Shown here: positions 28,917 to 39,890 of the stretch, in pieces | Layout: every line of letters starts with the position of its first letter | Position numbering within the stretch: the stretch's first letter is position 1 | Source: Rhodobacteraceae bacterium UBA6141 | GTDB taxonomy: Bacteria; Pseudomonadota; Alphaproteobacteria; Rhodobacterales; Rhodobacteraceae | DNA length: 64,000 nucleotides | Assembly: GCA_002423245.1 (NCBI GenBank) | Contig: DIVD01000026.1 | Location: 1-64,000 of the forward strand | Direction: 5' to 3' | The notes under the pieces: generated by a model | What the model was told of the DNA's origin: nothing | What the model saw: the letters and a program-made list of their open reading frames with translations, nothing else | Database searches by the model: none | Position numbers and translations under genes: made by a program

Positions 28917-29798
28917 TCAGCCGCGGATCACTGCCGCGCGCCGCTTCGGCAGCAGCTTGCGCGTCGCCTCGATCATGGAGATTCCGCGCCCGTCCGGCTG
29001 GCCGAGCGCCAGCGTTTCCGCCTTCAGCATCTCGATCCCCTCGGCCGATGTCTCGGGCAGACGCTCTGGCGGGATCGGGCGGCCGACCGTCACCCGGTAG
29101 GGCTGGCGGGCCTTGTTCAGCATCTCGTGGAACAGGGTGATGTCGCGCAGGGTGGGGTGGATCATGTCGAAGAGGTAGAACAGCGCCGAGTTGCGGGCGC
29201 GGATGTTCAGCGGAATCACCGGGATCTCGAACTTGCGGGCGATCATCGCTGCGGACGGCATCCATTCGCGTTCATAGAGCCGCAGTCCCCGGCGCTTTGC
29301 CAGCCGGCCCGAGGGGAAGATCACCCCCAGCCGCCCCTGCTCCAGCGCGGCACGGGTCAGCGTCATCGTCTCGCGCGTCTTGGAGAGGCTGCGCTTTTCC
29401 AGCCGCCATTCGACCGGCAGGATCAGGCTCTGCATCTGCGGCAGGATGCGCAGGATGTCGGAATTGGCATAGATGAACAGATCGGGCCGCACCTCCTGCA
29501 GCAGCGACCACAGGATGATGCCGTCCGCGATTCCGGTGGGATGGTTCGCCACCACCATCGCCGGTCCGTTGCGCGGGATGTTGTCGAGCCCCTGCACCTG
29601 AACGTCGCGCGCGATGATCTGCGCCATCGTGCCCATGATGCGTTCCGTCGATTCATGTTCGACGGCGGTACCGATGGCGACGGTCTTCGGATAGCCCAGC
29701 AGGCGGGTCAGCAGATGCCGCGCGATGGTATGATGCAGGCGCCCGGTGAACAGCCAGGGCGCGCGCTCCGCAATCAGAGGGTCGATCTTGTCCTGCAT
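28917..29798 (-). CDS. Lysophospholipid acyltransferase family protein
   Basis: A 293-residue PlsC-superfamily acyltransferase. Motif I is VVANHPTGIADGIIL, an H-x5-D variant of the usual H-x4-D, and motif III is GVIFPSGRLAKRRGLRLYER. The usual tail EFEIPVIPLNIRARNSALFY follows. No membrane segment is strong. Similar proteins acylate lysophosphatidic acid or ornithine/hemolysin-type lipids, but the acceptor cannot be told. The start at 29798 follows GGAGTGCACC. Three 10-bp direct repeats (ATCTGCGGGT at 28868, 28887 and 28898) lie between it and the convergent lipoprotein gene. Confidence 0.82.
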   Translation of the reverse strand: MQDKIDPLIAERAPWLFTGRLHHTIARHLLTRLLGYPKTVAIGTAVEHESTERIMGTMAQIIARDVQVQGLDNIPRNGPAMVVANHPTGIADGIILWSLLQEVRPDLFIYANSDILRILPQMQSLILPVEWRLEKRSLSKTRETMTLTRAALEQGRLGVIFPSGRLAKRRGLRLYEREWMPSAAMIARKFEIPVIPLNIRARNSALFYLFDMIHPTLRDITLFHEMLNKARQPYRVTVGRPIPPERLPETSAEGIEMLKAETLALGQPDGRGISMIEATRKLLPKRRAAVIRG

Positions 29799-29938
29799 GG
29801 TGCACTCCGAACACAGGGTGATAACAGGAATATGACAGGTCGGTTCCCTGCGCCAGTGGGGCCGATGCCCGCAGGCGCAGTCGGCGGAACCCCGCCACGG
29901 GCGCAAAACGGGGGCCGGGGCATGTCGGGGCATGTCGC

Positions 29939-29963
29939 CCGGGCCGGTCGGCTGCCGGCCCGG
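29939..29963 (-). terminator. Possible hairpin terminator after pepN
   Basis: Perfect 9-bp arms CCGGGCCGG / CCGGCCCGG with a 7-nt loop, right after the pepN stop. No T-run follows on the minus strand, so it may only stabilise the transcript end. Confidence 0.4.
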
Positions 29964-29964
29964 C

Positions 29965-32589
29965 TCACGCGCCCCCGGCGGCAAGGATGCGCCCCACCAT
30001 CTCGGCGGTGTCGCGGCTGAGGCCGGGGCGGGATGCGATCCGCCGCAGGGCCGCCTGCGCCATCGCCCTGCGGTCGGCGTCATAGCGCGTCCAGGTCTCG
30101 AAGGCGGTGCTCATCCGCGCGGTCGTCTGCGGGTTCACCGCGTCGAGCCGGATCAGCCAGTCCGCCAGCAGGTTGTAGCCCGCGCCCGAGGGGTGGTGGA
30201 AGCCGGCGTGGTTTTCCGGCAACGCGCCCATGACCGAGCGGAAGCGGTTGGGGTTCTTCCACTCGAAATCCGGGCGCCGGGTCAGCGCGCCCGCCACATC
30301 GGCGAGCCGGTCCGGCGCGGCATGCAGCACCTGCACCATGAACCACTTGTCGATCACCAGCCGGTTGCCCTGCCAGCGGCGGTGGAAGGCGGCCAGTTCG
30401 GGCTCGCCGCGCCCGGCATCGAGCAGGCAGGACAGCGCGCCAAGGCTTTCGGTCATGTTGTCGGCGCCGGCATGGAGGCGGGCGGCGGCCTCGCCGCCAT
30501 CGAGCCGGGTCAGCAGGCCGAGGCAGGCCAGCCGCAGCGCGCGGCGCCCGGCCGCGGCGGCGCCGGGGCTGAACGGGCCGCTCTCGGCAAGCTCGCCGAT
30601 CATGCCCGGCAGCACCGGCTCCAGCCGCCGGGCCAGTGCCAGTTGCAGGCGGCGGCGCGCGGCGTGGATCGCATCGGGGTCCGGCACCATGCCGCCCGCG
30701 TGCAGCGTCTGCGCCATGTCATCCTCGGCCGGCAGTTGCAGGCAGAGCGCGCGGAACGCGGGGTCGAGCGTCTCGTCGCGCAGCACCGCCTCGATCCCGG
30801 CCAGCAGCTCGGGCGCAGGCTCCGCCCCCTCTGCCACCATCCGCGCCAGCACCTCCTTGGCGAGCCCGCGGCCCGCCTCCCAGCGGTTCACCGGGTCGGT
30901 GTCATGCGCGAGCAGGAAGGCGCGCTCGTCGGGGGGCGCCGCGCGCTCCAGCACCACGGGCGCCGAAAAGCCGCGCAGGATCGAGGGCACCGGCCGCGCC
31001 GCCAGCCCCTCGAAGCGAAAGCTCTGCTCGGCTTGCGTCATCTCCAGCACGGTCGTCGGCAGCACCTCGTCGCCATTGGGGTTCAGAAGGCCAAGCGCGA
31101 TCGGGATCACCCGCGGCGGCTTGTCCGGCTGGCCGGGGGTGGGAGGCGTCTCCTGGCGGAAGGTCAGGGTATAGGTGCCGTCCTGCCAGTCGTCCCGGGC
31201 CATCAGCCGGGGGGTGCCGGCATCGGTGTACCAGCGCCTGAACTGGGCAAGATCACGGCCCGTCGCATCCTCGAACACCTTCAGCCAGTCCTCGACCGTC
31301 GCCGCATCCCCGTCATGCCGGTCGAAATAGAGCTGGAGCGCGTCCCGGTAACCCTCATCCCCCACCAGCAGCCGGAGCATCCCGATCAGCTCGGCGCCCT
31401 TTTCGTAGATCGTGGCGGTGTAGAAGTTGTTGATCTCGACATAGCGGTCGGGGCGCACCGGGTGCGCAAGCGGCCCCATGTCCTCGCGGAACTGGCGGGT
31501 GCGCAGCGTCAGCACATCCTCGATCCGCTTCACCGGGGCAGAGCGCATGTCGAACATGAACTGCTGGTCGCGAAAGACGGTCAGCCCCTCCTTCAGGCAC
31601 AACTGGAACCAGTCGCGGCAGGTGATGCGGTTGCCGGTCCAGTTGTGGAAGTACTCATGCGCGATCACCCGCTCTATCCCTTCGTAATCGCGGTCCGTCG
31701 CGGCATCGGCGCTGGCGAGCACCAGCCTGGAGTTGAAGATGTTCAGCCCCTTGTTCTCCATCGCGCCCATGTTGAAATCATCGACGGCGACGATGTTGAA
31801 CACGTCGAGGTCGTATTCGCGGCCATAGGCCCGTTCGTCCCAGGCCATCGCGCGTTGCAGCGCGTCCATCGCAAAGGCGCAGCGGCCCTCGTCCCCGGCG
31901 CGGACCCAGATGTTCAGGTCCACCTCGCGGCCCGACCGGGTGGTGAAGCCGCCCGAATGGGCGACCAGATCGCCCGCGACCAGCGCGAAGAGGTAGGAAG
32001 GCTTCGGCCAGGGATCGACCCATTCCGCCCATCCCGGCCCCGAGCCGGCCGGGTTGCCGTTCGACAACAGCACCGGCATGTCCGATTCGATCCGCACCCG
32101 GAAGCGGGCCATCACATCGGGACGGTCGGGGTAGAAGGTGATCTTGCGAAAGCCCTCCGCCTCGCATTGCGTGCAGTAGATGCCGCCCGACATGTAAAGC
32201 CCCTCCAGCGCGGTATTGGCCTCGGGGGCGATCTCCACCTCGGCCTCCAGCGTGAAGGGGCCCGCGGGCAGGCGCGCGGCGGGGATGGTCAGGCCCTCGG
32301 CGTCGCGGGTGACATCGGCCCCGGTCAGCGCCGTGCCGTCCAGCGCGAGCGAGATCAGCGTCAGGCTCTCGCCCTGCAGGCGCAGCGGCTGGCCGGGGGT
32401 GACCGGCTCCAGCGACAGGCGCGACAGCACGCGGGTGCGCGTCGGGTGCAGCCGGAAGGTCAGCGCCACCTCTGGCAGCCTGAACGGGAAGGGCGTGTAA
32501 TCGGCCAGCAGGGTGGGACGCGGGGCGGCGGTTTCGGCAGTCGTGGCTTCGGCAGTCACGGCATCGGGGGTCACGGCATCAGGGATCAC
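29965..32589 (-). CDS. pepN: Aminopeptidase N
   Basis: An 874-residue M1 metallopeptidase. The zinc site is complete: [20 protein letters not shown] (HEXXH-x18-E), and the exopeptidase motif is [13 protein letters not shown]. The DUF3458 C-terminal domains are present, so the length is normal. It removes N-terminal residues from peptides in the cytoplasm. The start at 32589 is a GTG preceded by GGAAGGA. The first 25 residues are a Thr/Ala-rich stretch ([18 protein letters not shown]) with repeated GATGCCGTGAC in the DNA, absent from most homologues. Confidence 0.95.
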   Translation of the reverse strand: MIPDAVTPDAVTAEATTAETAAPRPTLLADYTPFPFRLPEVALTFRLHPTRTRVLSRLSLEPVTPGQPLRLQGESLTLISLALDGTALTGADVTRDAEGLTIPAARLPAGPFTLEAEVEIAPEANTALEGLYMSGGIYCTQCEAEGFRKITFYPDRPDVMARFRVRIESDMPVLLSNGNPAGSGPGWAEWVDPWPKPSYLFALVAGDLVAHSGGFTTRSGREVDLNIWVRAGDEGRCAFAMDALQRAMAWDERAYGREYDLDVFNIVAVDDFNMGAMENKGLNIFNSRLVLASADAATDRDYEGIERVIAHEYFHNWTGNRITCRDWFQLCLKEGLTVFRDQQFMFDMRSAPVKRIEDVLTLRTRQFREDMGPLAHPVRPDRYVEINNFYTATIYEKGAELIGMLRLLVGDEGYRDALQLYFDRHDGDAATVEDWLKVFEDATGRDLAQFRRWYTDAGTPRLMARDDWQDGTYTLTFRQETPPTPGQPDKPPRVIPIALGLLNPNGDEVLPTTVLEMTQAEQSFRFEGLAARPVPSILRGFSAPVVLERAAPPDERAFLLAHDTDPVNRWEAGRGLAKEVLARMVAEGAEPAPELLAGIEAVLRDETLDPAFRALCLQLPAEDDMAQTLHAGGMVPDPDAIHAARRRLQLALARRLEPVLPGMIGELAESGPFSPGAAAAGRRALRLACLGLLTRLDGGEAAARLHAGADNMTESLGALSCLLDAGRGEPELAAFHRRWQGNRLVIDKWFMVQVLHAAPDRLADVAGALTRRPDFEWKNPNRFRSVMGALPENHAGFHHPSGAGYNLLADWLIRLDAVNPQTTARMSTAFETWTRYDADRRAMAQAALRRIASRPGLSRDTAEMVGRILAAGGA

Positions 32590-32771
32590 GGCGGCGCATC
32601 CTTCCGGGGGAAAGCTGGGAACCTGCGGAACCTAGGCCGCCACGGGGCGGGGTTCAACCGCAGGCGGGGCGGGGTGCCGCCCGAAGGGCCTCGCCGCGCG
32701 GGCTGCAAACTTGCGAAGCGCCGGCGGCTCGCCTAATGCTGGCGGTACTGGCAGGATGCGAGGGAGACCCC

Positions 32772-34934
32772 ATGAGCGAACGCGTGGACCGTCACGGCCT
32801 GCAGGTCGATACCGCGCTGGCCGATTTCATCGAAACGGCGGCGCTGCCCGGCACCGGGGTGGATCCGGCGGCGTTCTGGGCGGGATTCTCGGCGCTGATC
32901 CATGATCTGGGCCCCAAGAACCGCGCGCTGCTGGACCGGCGCGAGGATCTGCAAAAGCAGATCGACGCCTGGCACATCGCCCGGCGCGGCCAGCCGCATG
33001 ACGCCGCCGCCTACACCGCATTCCTGCGCGAGATCGGCTATCTGCTGCCCGAGGGCCCGGAGTTCCGCATCGCGACCCGGAACACCGACCCCGAGATCGC
33101 GACGCTGGCCGGCCCGCAGCTTGTCGTGCCGATCACCAATGCCCGCTATGCGCTGAACGCCGCGAATGCGCGCTGGGGCAGCCTTTACGATGCGCTTTAC
33201 GGCACCGATGCGCTTGGCGATGCGCCGCAGGGCAAGGGCTATGACGCGGGCCGCGGCGCGCGGGTGATCGCCTGGGCGAAGGGCTTTCTCGATCAGGCGG
33301 CGCCGCTGGCCGGCGCGTCCTGGACCGAGGCCGGGGGTCTTGCGATCCGCGATGGCAGGCTGTCGGTGCGGCTGGCAGGCGGCGAGACCGGGCTTTCGGA
33401 CCCCTCGCACTTCGCGGGCCATGCCGGCGAGGCGGGCGCACCGGCGCAGGTGCTGCTGCGGCATAACGGGCTGCATGTCAGGATCCTGATCGACCCCGCC
33501 AGCCCGATCGGCGCGACTGACCCGGCGGGCATCGCCGACATGTGGCTGGAATCGGCCCTCTCCTCGATCATGGATTGCGAGGATTCGGTCGCCTGCGTCG
33601 ATGCCGAGGACAAGGTGCTGGCCTATTCCAACTGGCTGGGCCTGATGAAGGGCGACCTTTGCGAGACCTTCGAGAAGGGCGGCGAGACGCTGACCCGGCG
33701 GCTGAACCCCGATCTCGACTACACCGCGCCCGATGGCTCCCGCCTCACGCTCAAGGGCCGCGCGCTGATGCTGGTGCGCAATGTCGGCCACCTGATGACC
33801 ACCCCCGCCATCCATGACCGCGAGGGCCACGAGGCGGGCGAGGGGCTGATGGACGCGATGGTCAGCGTGCTGATCGCCATGCACGACCTGAAGAAGACCG
33901 AAGGCCCGCGCAATTCGGTCTGCGGCGCGGTCTATGTGGTCAAGCCCAAGATGCACGGCCCCGAGGAGGTCGCCTTCGCGGACGAGATCTTCACCCGCGT
34001 CGAAGCGGTGCTCGGCCTGCCCGCGAATACCGTCAAGCTCGGCATCATGGACGAGGAGCGGCGCACCAGCGTCAACCTCAGGGAATGCATCCGCGCGGCG
34101 ATGCACCGGGTGGCGTTCATCAATACCGGCTTTCTCGACCGGACGGGGGACGAGATCCACACCTCGATGGAAGCGGGCCCGATGGTGCGCAAGGGCGAGA
34201 TGAAGACGCAGCCCTGGATGCTGGCCTACGAGGACCGCAACGTGGATATCGGCCTTGCCTGCGGCCTGCCGGGCCGGGCGCAGATCGGCAAGGGCATGTG
34301 GGCCGCGCCCGACCTGATGGCGGCGATGCTGGACCAGAAGATCGGCCACCCGATGGCGGGCGCAAGCTGCGCCTGGGTTCCCAGCCCGACGGCGGCGACG
34401 CTGCACGCGGTGCATTACCACAAGGTCGATGTCTTCGCCCGGCAGGCCGAGATCGCGGCGATGAACCGGCCGGCGCGGCTGGACGATCTGCTGACGCTGC
34501 CCCTGGCGGCGGGGCGCAACTACCCGGATGCCGAGATCCGCGACGAGATCGAGAACAACTGCCAGGGCATCCTCGGCTATGTCGTCCGCTGGGTCGATCA
34601 GGGCATCGGCTGTTCCAAGGTGCCCGACATTCACGACGTGGCGCTGATGGAAGACCGCGCCACCTGCCGCATCTCGGCGCAGGCGGTGGCGAACTGGCTG
34701 GCGCATGGCGTGGTGTCGCAAGCGCAGGTGATGGACGCCTTGCGCAAGATGGCGGCGGTGGTGGACCGGCAGAACGCGGGCGATCCGGCCTATCGGCCGA
34801 TGGCGCCCGAGTTCAGCGGCTATGCCTTCCAGGCGGCCTGCGATCTGGTGTTTCTGGGCAATGTGCAGCCTTCGGGCTACACCGAGCCGGTGCTGCATTC
34901 CCGGCGTGCCAAGGTCAAGGGAGCCGCGACATGA
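32772..34934 (+). CDS. glcB: Malate synthase G
   Basis: A 720-residue malate synthase G, the monomeric glyoxylate-cycle enzyme that condenses glyoxylate with acetyl-CoA. The TIM-barrel core contains [20 protein letters not shown] with the metal-binding acidic residues, [18 protein letters not shown] and [16 protein letters not shown], and the C-terminal catalytic Asp region [12 protein letters not shown]. The start at 32772 follows GGGAGACCCC. The stop overlaps the glcG start by 4 bp (ATGA), so both are made together. Together they serve growth on glycolate, acetate or other C2 compounds. Confidence 0.96.
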   Translation: MSERVDRHGLQVDTALADFIETAALPGTGVDPAAFWAGFSALIHDLGPKNRALLDRREDLQKQIDAWHIARRGQPHDAAAYTAFLREIGYLLPEGPEFRIATRNTDPEIATLAGPQLVVPITNARYALNAANARWGSLYDALYGTDALGDAPQGKGYDAGRGARVIAWAKGFLDQAAPLAGASWTEAGGLAIRDGRLSVRLAGGETGLSDPSHFAGHAGEAGAPAQVLLRHNGLHVRILIDPASPIGATDPAGIADMWLESALSSIMDCEDSVACVDAEDKVLAYSNWLGLMKGDLCETFEKGGETLTRRLNPDLDYTAPDGSRLTLKGRALMLVRNVGHLMTTPAIHDREGHEAGEGLMDAMVSVLIAMHDLKKTEGPRNSVCGAVYVVKPKMHGPEEVAFADEIFTRVEAVLGLPANTVKLGIMDEERRTSVNLRECIRAAMHRVAFINTGFLDRTGDEIHTSMEAGPMVRKGEMKTQPWMLAYEDRNVDIGLACGLPGRAQIGKGMWAAPDLMAAMLDQKIGHPMAGASCAWVPSPTAATLHAVHYHKVDVFARQAEIAAMNRPARLDDLLTLPLAAGRNYPDAEIRDEIENNCQGILGYVVRWVDQGIGCSKVPDIHDVALMEDRATCRISAQAVANWLAHGVVSQAQVMDALRKMAAVVDRQNAGDPAYRPMAPEFSGYAFQAACDLVFLGNVQPSGYTEPVLHSRRAKVKGAAT

Positions 34935-35356
34935 GCCTGACACTGACGGCCGCGCGGCGGATCATCAACGTGGCGATGGACACGGGCGCCGAGCATGGCT
35001 GGAAGCCGCTGTCGGCGGTGGTGCTGGATGCGGGCGGGCATGTGCTGTCCTTCGACCGCGCCGATGGCGCCAGCCCCGGCCGGTTCGAGATTGCCCGCGC
35101 CAAGGCCTATGGTGCGGTGATGCTGGGCATGGGCGGATCGGCGCAGATGGCACGGGCCGAATCGCAGGCCTATTTCATGACGTCGGTGAACGGCATCTTC
35201 GGCGGCCGGGTGCTGCCGGTGCCGGGGGGCGTGCTGATCCGCGGGCCCGAAGGCACGGTGATCGGCGCGGTTGGCGTGACAGGCGACACATCCGACAATG
35301 ACGCGGCGGCGGCGGTGGCCGGCATCCGCGCGGCCGGCTTCGTGCCCGAAGCCTGA
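34931..35356 (+). CDS. glcG: GlcG/HbpS-family protein
   Basis: A 141-residue protein of the GlcG/HbpS (DUF336) family: [18 protein letters not shown], then [18 protein letters not shown] and the Gly-rich end [17 protein letters not shown]. The family includes haem-binding HbpS and GlcG of the E. coli glycolate operon, whose function is not settled. It overlaps malate synthase by ATGA, matching the glc operon link. No signal peptide is seen, so it is cytoplasmic here. Confidence 0.87.
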   Translation: MSLTLTAARRIINVAMDTGAEHGWKPLSAVVLDAGGHVLSFDRADGASPGRFEIARAKAYGAVMLGMGGSAQMARAESQAYFMTSVNGIFGGRVLPVPGGVLIRGPEGTVIGAVGVTGDTSDNDAAAAVAGIRAAGFVPEA

Positions 35357-35534
35357 CCCGCGGCGCCGGCGCGCAGGCGCGCGCCGCCGCGCGCTGATCC
35401 GGGGGGCGCCGGATCTGCCCATATGCCGGGCATCTGCCGTGATGCGCGCCAGGCTGTGCAGGACGGCCCTTCCCCCGCGGCTGCTCTGCGCCTATCTTTC
35501 CAGCCATGCGACAGACATGCAGGAAGGAAGCGCC

Positions 35535-36326
35535 ATGACGCGCCCGGTTGTCGGGATCATCGGCAATTCGACCGTGATGAACGAGAGCTACGAGGTCCAT
35601 GCCGGCGGGGTGATGAACAGCCAGGCGGTGGCGCAGGTCGCCGACTGCATCCCGCTGCTGATCCCCGCCGATCCGCGCTTCGTCTCGGTCGGCGAACTGC
35701 TGGAGGCCTGCGACGGCTTCCTGCTGACCGGCGGGCGCCCCAATGTCCACCCCTCGGAATATGGCGAGGAAGAGACGCCGGCGCATGGCGCCTTCGACCG
35801 CTCGCGCGATGCGATCACCCTGCCGCTGATCCGCGCCTGCGTGGAGCGGGGCCAGCCCTTCCTTGGCATCTGCCGCGGCTTTCAGGAGGTGAACGTGGCG
35901 CTTGGCGGCACGCTCCACCCCGAGATCCGCGACCTGCCGGGGCGGATGAACCACCGGATGCCGCCCGATGGCAGCATCGAGGAAAAGTTCGGACTGCGCC
36001 ACCCGGTGCGGTTTTCGCCTGATGGCCCCTTCGCGCGGCTGTTCGGCTCGGCCGAGGTGATGACCAACTCGCTGCACGGGCAAGGGATCAAGACCCCCGG
36101 CAAGGGCGTGGTGGTGGACGGGCAGGCCCCCGACGGCACGGCCGAGGCGATCTATGTCGAGGGCGCGCCGGGCTTCACGCTGTCGGTGCAGTGGCACCCC
36201 GAATGGAACGCGGCGAACGATCCCGTCTCGCGCCCGCTGTTCTGCGCCTTTGGCGATGCGGTGCGCGCCTGGCGGCGCGGCGCCGCGCAGCCGCTGGCCG
36301 GCGCGGCGGCGCGGCTGAGCGCGTGA
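35535..36326 (+). CDS. Class I glutamine amidotransferase-like gamma-glutamyl hydrolase (PuuD-like)
   Basis: A 263-residue hydrolase of the peptidase C26 family. The nucleophile Cys is in FLGICRGFQEVNVALGGTLH, the catalytic His/Glu pair in SVQWHPEWN, and SLHGQGIKTPG is the usual substrate-loop segment. Relatives split gamma-glutamyl-GABA in putrescine use; the true substrate here is unknown. It has a strong ribosome-binding site (AGGAAGGAAG). No other putrescine genes are adjacent. Confidence 0.87.
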   Translation: MTRPVVGIIGNSTVMNESYEVHAGGVMNSQAVAQVADCIPLLIPADPRFVSVGELLEACDGFLLTGGRPNVHPSEYGEEETPAHGAFDRSRDAITLPLIRACVERGQPFLGICRGFQEVNVALGGTLHPEIRDLPGRMNHRMPPDGSIEEKFGLRHPVRFSPDGPFARLFGSAEVMTNSLHGQGIKTPGKGVVVDGQAPDGTAEAIYVEGAPGFTLSVQWHPEWNAANDPVSRPLFCAFGDAVRAWRRGAAQPLAGAAARLSA

Positions 36327-36476
36327 GCCGCTGTCGCCTGGCGCCTTCGGGCCGGTGCGCGGCATCCTGCGGTGCTGCGGCACCCCGCCCTGCCGTGCGA
36401 ACCGTCGCGCAAGCCGCCCCCGCTTGACCTTTCCCCCCTGCCCCGCCACGGTGCCGCCCGATCAAGGGAGCCCGTC

Positions 36477-37763
36477 ATGGCCAGCCGCACCGCGCCGTTT
36501 GCACCGTTCGAATTCATGATCGCCTGGCGCTATCTGCGCGCCCGCCGCGCCGAGGGCGGCGTGTCGGCGATGACCTGGATCAGCCTGATCGGCATCACGC
36601 TCGCCGTCTTTGCGCTGATCGCCACGCTGTCGGTGCGCGCGGGCTTCCGGGCGGAGTTCGTCGATACCATCCTCGGCGCAAACGCCCATGTCACCGTCTA
36701 TTCCGCGCCGCGCGTGACGGAAACCGGGGCCGAGGTCCGCACGATCGAGGACTATGAGGCGATGGCAGAGCGGCTGGCAGCGGTGCCGGGGGTGACCAGC
36801 GCCGCGCCGCAGGTGCGCGGGCAGGCGATGGCCAGCGCCGGCGACCGCGCCGCCGCCGCCGATGTCTATGGCCTGCGCGCCGGGGATCTGGCGCGCATCC
36901 GCCGCGTGGCCGACCCCGAGACCTTGCAAGGCGACATCGCCCGCTTTGACGAGGGCATCGCCATGGGCTCGGTCATGGCGCGCGAGCTTGGCGTCGGCCC
37001 CGGCGACCGCATCCGCCTGATCCAGCCCAGCGGCGCGCGCACCGCCTTCGGCACCAGCCCGCGCACCAATGCCTACGAGGTGACCCTCGTCTTCACCGCC
37101 GGGCGCTATGACATCGACCGCACGCGCATCTACATGCCCTTCGCCGAGGCGCAGCGCTATTTCAACCGCGAGGGCGTGGCCGACGAGATCGAGGTGATGC
37201 TCGAGGACCCCGAGCAGGTGGACCGCCTGACCGGCCCGCTGCTGGCGGCGGCGGGCCCGCAGGCCTATGTCTGGACCTGGCGCGACAGTTCCGGCAGCTT
37301 CCTGCGCGCGCTGGATGTCGAGGACAACGTGATGTTCATCATCCTGTCGATCCTGGTGCTGATCGCGGCGATGAACATCACCTCGGGCCTGATCATGCTG
37401 GTCAAGAACAAGGGCCGCGATATCGGCATCCTGCGCACGATGGGGTTGACCGAAGGCTCGGTGCTGCGGGTGTTCTTCCTCTGCGGCGCCTTCACCGGGC
37501 TGATCGGCACGGCGATGGGGGTGATCCTCGGCTGCCTGTTCGCGATCTGGATCGACCCGATCTTTTCCTTCGTCAACTATGTCGCCGGCGGCGGGGTCTG
37601 GGATCCCGCGATCCGCGGCATCTACACCCTGCCGGCCAAGCTGCAACTGGCCGATGTGCTGAAGGCGGCGGGGCTGTCGCTGGCGCTGTCCTTCGTGGTG
37701 ACGATCCTGCCCGCCCGCCGGGCGGCGCGGATGAACCCGGTGGAGGCGCTGCGCTATGAATGA
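36477..37763 (+). CDS. lolC: Lipoprotein-releasing ABC transporter permease (LolC/LolE family)
   Basis: A 428-residue inner-membrane protein of the FtsX/MacB-like permease type. It has an N-terminal membrane segment ([20 protein letters not shown]), a long periplasmic domain (about residues 55-270) and three C-terminal segments ending NPVEALRYE, as in LolC/LolE. It begins [20 protein letters not shown], the family signature. With LolD, overlapping by 8 bp, it moves lipoproteins out of the inner membrane to LolA. Alphaproteobacteria usually have one such fused LolCE-type permease. Confidence 0.93.
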   Translation: MASRTAPFAPFEFMIAWRYLRARRAEGGVSAMTWISLIGITLAVFALIATLSVRAGFRAEFVDTILGANAHVTVYSAPRVTETGAEVRTIEDYEAMAERLAAVPGVTSAAPQVRGQAMASAGDRAAAADVYGLRAGDLARIRRVADPETLQGDIARFDEGIAMGSVMARELGVGPGDRIRLIQPSGARTAFGTSPRTNAYEVTLVFTAGRYDIDRTRIYMPFAEAQRYFNREGVADEIEVMLEDPEQVDRLTGPLLAAAGPQAYVWTWRDSSGSFLRALDVEDNVMFIILSILVLIAAMNITSGLIMLVKNKGRDIGILRTMGLTEGSVLRVFFLCGAFTGLIGTAMGVILGCLFAIWIDPIFSFVNYVAGGGVWDPAIRGIYTLPAKLQLADVLKAAGLSLALSFVVTILPARRAARMNPVEALRYE

Positions 37764-38436
37764 CCCGGTTCTCGGTCTGGCGGGGCTCGAGAAGGTCTAT
37801 AACCGCGGCAAGCCCTCGGAGGTCGCGGTGCTGCGCGGGGTGGATCTGACGGTCGCGCGCGGCGAGATGGTGGCGCTGGTCGCGCCCTCGGGCGCCGGGA
37901 AATCGACGCTGCTGCATATCGCGGGGCTGCTGGACACGCCCGATGCGGGCAGCGTGGCGATCGAGGGCGAGGCGATGGCCGGGCTTGGCGACCGCCGCCG
38001 CACCGAGATTCGCCGCCGCAAGATCGGCTTCGTCTACCAGTTCCATCACCTCTTGCCCGAGTTCAGCGCCGCCGAGAACGTCGTGCTGCCGCAGCTTGCG
38101 AACGGGATCGGCCGCGGCGCGGCAGAGGCGCGCGCGCGCGAGCTTCTGGACCGCGTCGGCGTGCTGCCCCGCGCCGCCCACCGGCCCGCCGCGCTGTCGG
38201 GCGGCGAGCAGCAGCGCGTCGCCTTCTGCCGCGCGCTGGCGAACGGCCCGGCGCTGCTTCTGGCGGACGAGCCGACCGGCAACCTCGACCCCGCCACCTC
38301 CGACAGGGTGTTCGGCGCGCTGATCGAGCTTGTGCGCGGCACCGGGATGGCGGCGTTGATCGCGACGCACAACCTTGACCTCGCGGCGCGGATGGATCGG
38401 GTGGTGCGGCTGGCGGCGGGGCGCGTTGTCACCTGA
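37756..38436 (+). CDS. lolD: Lipoprotein-releasing ABC transporter ATPase LolD
   Basis: A 226-residue ABC ATPase. The Walker A is APSGAGKST, the Q-loop is [12 protein letters not shown], the signature is [15 protein letters not shown] and the Walker B is [12 protein letters not shown]. The Leu-rich FHHLLPEF after the Q-loop is typical of LolD/MacB ATPases. The first codons overlap the permease gene by 8 bp. It powers lipoprotein release. Confidence 0.95.
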   Translation: MNDPVLGLAGLEKVYNRGKPSEVAVLRGVDLTVARGEMVALVAPSGAGKSTLLHIAGLLDTPDAGSVAIEGEAMAGLGDRRRTEIRRRKIGFVYQFHHLLPEFSAAENVVLPQLANGIGRGAAEARARELLDRVGVLPRAAHRPAALSGGEQQRVAFCRALANGPALLLADEPTGNLDPATSDRVFGALIELVRGTGMAALIATHNLDLAARMDRVVRLAAGRVVT

Positions 38437-38527
38437 GAGGGATCAACATCATCTGACACGGATCAAGGCGCGCGCGCGCCGGGCGGTGCAGGCTGGGGCG
38501 CAAACCCGCCCGCCCGGAGGATCCGCG

Positions 38528-38929
38528 ATGCGCCCGCTGCTTGCCGCTGCCCTTGCCACCGCCCTGATGCCGCTGCCGCTGAGGGCGGGCCCCGTCGAGG
38601 ATGGCCGCGCCGTCTGGCTCGACGCCTGCGCCAGTTGCCACGGGCCCGCCGCGCGGGGCGACGGTCCGATGGCCGAGATACTGGCGATGCCGGTGCCGGA
38701 CCTGACCGGGCTGACTGCGGCGAATGGCGGCAGCTTTCCCTGGCTGCGGGTGGTGCATCTGGTCGATGGCCGCAGCGGGCTGCGCGGGCATGGCGGGCCG
38801 ATGCCGATCTTCGGCGCGCTGATGCGGGGCGATGCGGTCGCCGCCGACGCGCCGGACGGCACCCCCGTGATCACCAGCGCAAGGGTGCTGGCGGTGGTGG
38901 CATGGCTGGAGAGCGTGCAGGAGCGGTGA
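38528..38929 (+). CDS. Small exported class I cytochrome c
   Basis: A 133-residue periplasmic c-type cytochrome. The signal peptide (residues 1-20, MRPLLAAALATALMPLPLRA) is followed by one haem site CASCHG and a candidate axial Met in GGPMPIFGALM. It is shorter than respiratory cytochromes and resembles the cytochrome c class that donates electrons to periplasmic enzymes. Its partner is not visible; the next gene is convergent and unrelated. Confidence 0.85.
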   Translation: MRPLLAAALATALMPLPLRAGPVEDGRAVWLDACASCHGPAARGDGPMAEILAMPVPDLTGLTAANGGSFPWLRVVHLVDGRSGLRGHGGPMPIFGALMRGDAVAADAPDGTPVITSARVLAVVAWLESVQER

Positions 38930-39045
38930 ACGGGGTTGTGAAAATGCGACGATGCACGGCGTAAATCTGGCGTGACCGGCACCTGCCTTGCCCATATCCA
39001 ACATTCCGCCGGCCGACCGGCAGGCAGCACCGGGCCGCGCCGCCG

Positions 39046-39837
39046 TTACGCGCCTTGCCGGGGGGCAGCGAAACCGGGAGAGGCGTCAGGGCCTTGCCCC
39101 GGCTCCTCCCACCGCGCGATCTCTTGCGCCACCAGATGCTGCAGATGCCACAGGTTCCTGTCGCGCAGCCCGTATTCGTCCAGCTTGGCCACCGTGCTGT
39201 AGAGGTATTCCGCCCCCGAGCCGCCATGCCCGCAGGCATGGGCCAGCCGCCAGGCGACCGTCTCGGGCGGCAGACCGGACACGACCATCCGCCCCTTGGG
39301 CCCGGCCCAGAAGGCCAGCGCCTCCAGCACCTCGCCTTCGGAGCGGACCTTGATCCAGCGGACATTCCCGGCGAAGTCATGCACCAGCAACTCGCGCTTG
39401 AGCAGCGCCGTCAGGCCGTCGGTCAGCCGGTCCGGCGCCACCTCCATCAACAGCCCGGTCGTCGATCCGCCCCGTTCCAGCGCCAACATCAGCCCCGGAA
39501 CCTCGGGCGAGCCGCGCCAGCTTGTCAACTCGAGGCAGAAGCTGCGATGCCAGCCATGCGCCACGCCCTTGCGGATGCGCCCGACCGGGAAGCCGGGGTT
39601 CCAGATCAGCGAGCCATAGGCGAACACCCAGACCGGCCCCTGCCGCCCCTGCAGCAGCCGCGCGGAGATCCGGGCGCAATCATCATCGGTCAGCAGGGTA
39701 AAACTCGGGTCCGGCCCCGGATCGGGCACCTCGCGCCGCGTCCGGCGCACCTGTTCCGGGGTCAGCGTCATCGGCCGGGTGATCGGATGGAACACCCGCC
39801 GCGCAGGGCCGCGCTGCGGCCGGGTCGTGTCAGGCAT
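39046..39837 (-). CDS. chaC: Glutathione-specific gamma-glutamylcyclotransferase ChaC
   Basis: A ChaC-family protein that degrades glutathione to 5-oxoproline and Cys-Gly. The family loop is VFAYGSLIWNPGF, followed by RSFCLELTSWRGSPEVPGLML. The catalytic Glu lies in RELLVHDFAGNVRWIKV or nearby. Three starts are possible: a GTG at 39846, ATG at 39837 and ATG at 39771. The last fits the family best (MTLTPEQVRR), giving 241 residues, and the longer one includes a Pro/Arg-rich leader. Coordinates use 39837. Confidence 0.85.
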   Translation of the reverse strand: MPDTTRPQRGPARRVFHPITRPMTLTPEQVRRTRREVPDPGPDPSFTLLTDDDCARISARLLQGRQGPVWVFAYGSLIWNPGFPVGRIRKGVAHGWHRSFCLELTSWRGSPEVPGLMLALERGGSTTGLLMEVAPDRLTDGLTALLKRELLVHDFAGNVRWIKVRSEGEVLEALAFWAGPKGRMVVSGLPPETVAWRLAHACGHGGSGAEYLYSTVAKLDEYGLRDRNLWHLQHLVAQEIARWEEPGQGPDASPGFAAPRQGA

Positions 39838-39890
39838 GGGATGCACCGGACTTGGGGATGGCTGCTTTCAAAGTTCGGATCGCGGCAGGG

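Noticed and set aside
29932..32736. 934-codon plus-strand frame opposite pepN
   Set aside because: It is antisense to an intact aminopeptidase N with all catalytic motifs and has no family similarity.
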